Assembly: GCF_008042275.1 (NCBI RefSeq) | Contig: NZ_RDBK01000008.1 | Coordinates: 79,957 to 117,584 of the forward strand | DNA from: Streptomyces sp. OR43 | GTDB taxonomy: Bacteria > Actinomycetota > Actinomycetes > Streptomycetales > Streptomycetaceae | DNA length: 37,628 nucleotides | Reading direction: 5' to 3' | Shown here: one piece after another, positions 36,306 through 37,628 of the stretch | Numbering within the stretch: the first letter of the stretch is position 1 | Layout of the letters: each line of letters opens with the position of its first letter | Translations under genes and position numbers: made by a program | The notes under the pieces: generated by a model | What the model was told of the DNA's origin: nothing | Database searches by the model: none | Seen by the model: the letters and a program-made list of their open reading frames with translations, nothing else

Positions 36306-37403
36306 ATGCAGTCCCCGTCCCTCCGCCCGAACGACCCGAACGACCCGAACGATCCCCACGACGTGAGCGACCCGAACGACTCGAACGACTCGACAAGGCC
36401 TGCGCACGTCAACCGTCCGCACGGCCGGGCCGGCCGCCGCCGGTTCCGGCCGGCGGCCGCCGTGCTGACCGTCCTCGTCGCCGTGTTCCTCGCGGCGGCC
36501 GCCACCGCACCGCGGGACCGGCCCCCGCGCACGACCGCGTCCGGAGACGGGCCGGGCATGGCCCATCTCCTCTGGGAGCGGGCGTTCGTGGCCTCCACCG
36601 AGCATCCCGACGCCCCGCCGCCCGGCGCCGACGACTGGACCTGCGAACCCCGCTCCCGGCATCCCCGCCCGGTCGTCCTCGTCCACGGCACGTACGAGAA
36701 CGCGTACAACAACTGGAGCGCCCTCGCGCCCCTGCTCCGGGCCGACGGGTACTGCGTCTTCGCCCCCAACCTCGGTGCCCCGCCGGGCGATGTCATCAAG
36801 GGCAGGTCCGCCGTCCCACGCTCGGCCCGGGAGCTGGCCCGCTTCGTCGACCGGGTCCTCGACCGGACGGGCGCCCGCCAGGCCGATCTGGTGGGCCACT
36901 CCCAGGGAGGCGGGATCCTGCCGCGCTACTACCTGAGGTTCGCCGGAGGCACCGATGCCGCCGACCCCGCCCGCAACAAGGTGAGCCACCTGATCGGCAT
37001 CGCCCCGGCCAACCACGGCAGCACCGTCTCCGGGCTGGCCACCCTCGCGCAGCGGCTGCGGATCCTCGCCCCGGCCGCCCGGTTCGGCGGCCAGGCGCTC
37101 GCCGACCAGACCATCGGATCGGCCGTCAACACCCGGCTGGACGAGGGCGGCGACACATTGCCGGGCGTGCGGTACACGACGGTGGTCACCCGGCGGGACA
37201 GGATCGTGACCCCCTTCGAGCGGCAGTACCTCCGTCCCGCCCGCCCCGCCGACCGCGTCACCAACATCACCGTCCAGGACATCTGCCCCCAGGACCGGAC
37301 GGGCCACATGGGCAGCCCCTACGACCCGGTCGTCCTGCGGCTCGTACGCAACGCACTCGACCCGGCGACCGCGCGCCGCCCCGACTGCGCCTCCGCGTTC
37401 TGA
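36306..37403 (+). CDS. Secreted or membrane-anchored lipase/esterase (alpha/beta hydrolase)
   Basis: This 365-residue protein starts at ATG 36306 with GGGAGG seven bases upstream. Its N-terminus is unusual: 40 residues containing a PND/SND repeat, then a basic stretch (RAGRRRFR) and a single hydrophobic helix (about 50-67). The helix may act as a late signal peptide or signal anchor. The catalytic domain has VVLVHGTYENAYNNW (oxyanion), VGHSQGG with S199, RRDRIVTP with D298, and TGHMG with H334, the layout of Streptomyces/Pseudomonas-type family I lipases (EstA/LipA). Cys pairs suggest disulfides. The last 45 bases of the gene are part of the right-end inverted repeat. Confidence 0.85.
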   Translation: MQSPSLRPNDPNDPNDPHDVSDPNDSNDSTRPAHVNRPHGRAGRRRFRPAAAVLTVLVAVFLAAAATAPRDRPPRTTASGDGPGMAHLLWERAFVASTEHPDAPPPGADDWTCEPRSRHPRPVVLVHGTYENAYNNWSALAPLLRADGYCVFAPNLGAPPGDVIKGRSAVPRSARELARFVDRVLDRTGARQADLVGHSQGGGILPRYYLRFAGGTDAADPARNKVSHLIGIAPANHGSTVSGLATLAQRLRILAPAARFGGQALADQTIGSAVNTRLDEGGDTLPGVRYTTVVTRRDRIVTPFERQYLRPARPADRVTNITVQDICPQDRTGHMGSPYDPVVLRLVRNALDPATARRPDCASAF

Positions 37404-37628
37404 CGCTTCCGCCGTACGGGCGACGGCCCAGTCGGCGCGGCATGCGAACGGCCCGGCCCGTCCCTGGAGTTCGCCAAGGCGGCCGGGCCGTTCGCATGCC
37501 CGGCCCGTCCCTGGAGTTCGCCAAGGCGGGCCGGGCCGTTCGCATGCCGCGCCGACTGGGCCGTCGCCCGTACGGCGGAAGCGTCAGAACGCGGAGGCGC
37601 AGTCGGGGCGGCGCGCGGTCGCCGGGTC
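37359..37628. repeat. Terminal inverted repeat, right end of window
   Basis: Bases 37359-37460 are the exact reverse complement of 37527-37628 (102 bp), with a 66-base spacer. A near-identical direct repeat of about 49 bp lies across the spacer (37452-37500 and 37499-37548, one G difference). The arm includes the 3' end of the lipase gene, and the structure stops exactly at the window edge. This strongly suggests an assembly or library fold-back artefact, seeded by a natural terminator hairpin. Confidence 0.9.

Noticed and set aside
37359..37628. Streptomyces linear-replicon telomere.
   Set aside because: It is one simple fold-back that includes a lipase gene end and a duplicated terminator-like element. 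It lacks the several short palindromes of telomeres and lies near core genes.

Overview
The window is very GC-rich DNA with GTG and TTG starts, tightly overlapping genes and strong third-position G/C bias. It carries whiA, a mycothiol-type DinB/maleylpyruvate isomerase gene, an RbpA paralogue and a glycolytic gap-pgk-tpiA block. Together these point to a Streptomyces or very close relative. Both ends fold back as perfect inverted repeats (34-bp arms on the left, 102-bp arms on the right), so this looks like one whole contig with assembly-type ends.

Positions 1-23,800 are conserved chromosomal core. In order they hold: the C-terminal part of a TerD/FtsK-like protein; a TerC-type metal exporter behind a yybP-ykoY (Mn2+) riboswitch whose switching helix can mask the ribosome binding site; a reverse-strand pair (DinB/maleylpyruvate isomerase-like protein and metallo-beta-lactamase hydrolase); uvrA; a Tat/lipobox Rieske lipoprotein; a divergent regulator next to a secreted papain-like protease and its membrane-anchored partner; the overlapping operon uvrC-rapZ-yvcK-whiA; gap-pgk-tpiA; secG; an RbpA-family gene; pgi; and two coupled PH-domain (YdbS/YdbT-like) membrane proteins.

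Positions 23,800-37,400 are accessory and look like an uncharacterised biosynthetic locus. A 34-residue Trp-rich peptide gene with a near-perfect Shine-Dalgarno sequence sits directly upstream of a SagB-type flavin dehydrogenase; a 15-bp hairpin separates them. Divergently transcribed is a tightly coupled operon: SCP2-like carrier, acyl-CoA dehydrogenase, LuxI/FeeM-like acyltransferase, ThiF-like adenylating enzyme, then a DHA2-type exporter and a LuxR-type regulator with a degenerate receiver domain. A receiver-less winged-helix regulator, a long AT-richer regulatory gap, a small ORF overlapping a complete stand-alone ketosynthase, a fused SDR-alpha/beta hydrolase and a secreted lipase complete the region. 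No YcaO, radical SAM, lanthipeptide synthetase, NRPS, ACP or chain-length factor is present.

The working hypothesis is that the peptide is a RiPP precursor. ThiF would activate it, SagB would oxidise it, and the acyltransferase would possibly acylate it with a chain supplied by the ketosynthase, acyl-CoA dehydrogenase and SCP2 proteins. The exporter would then secrete the product, under control of the two orphan regulators. The gene content is read directly from the sequence; the product and the pathway order are inference.
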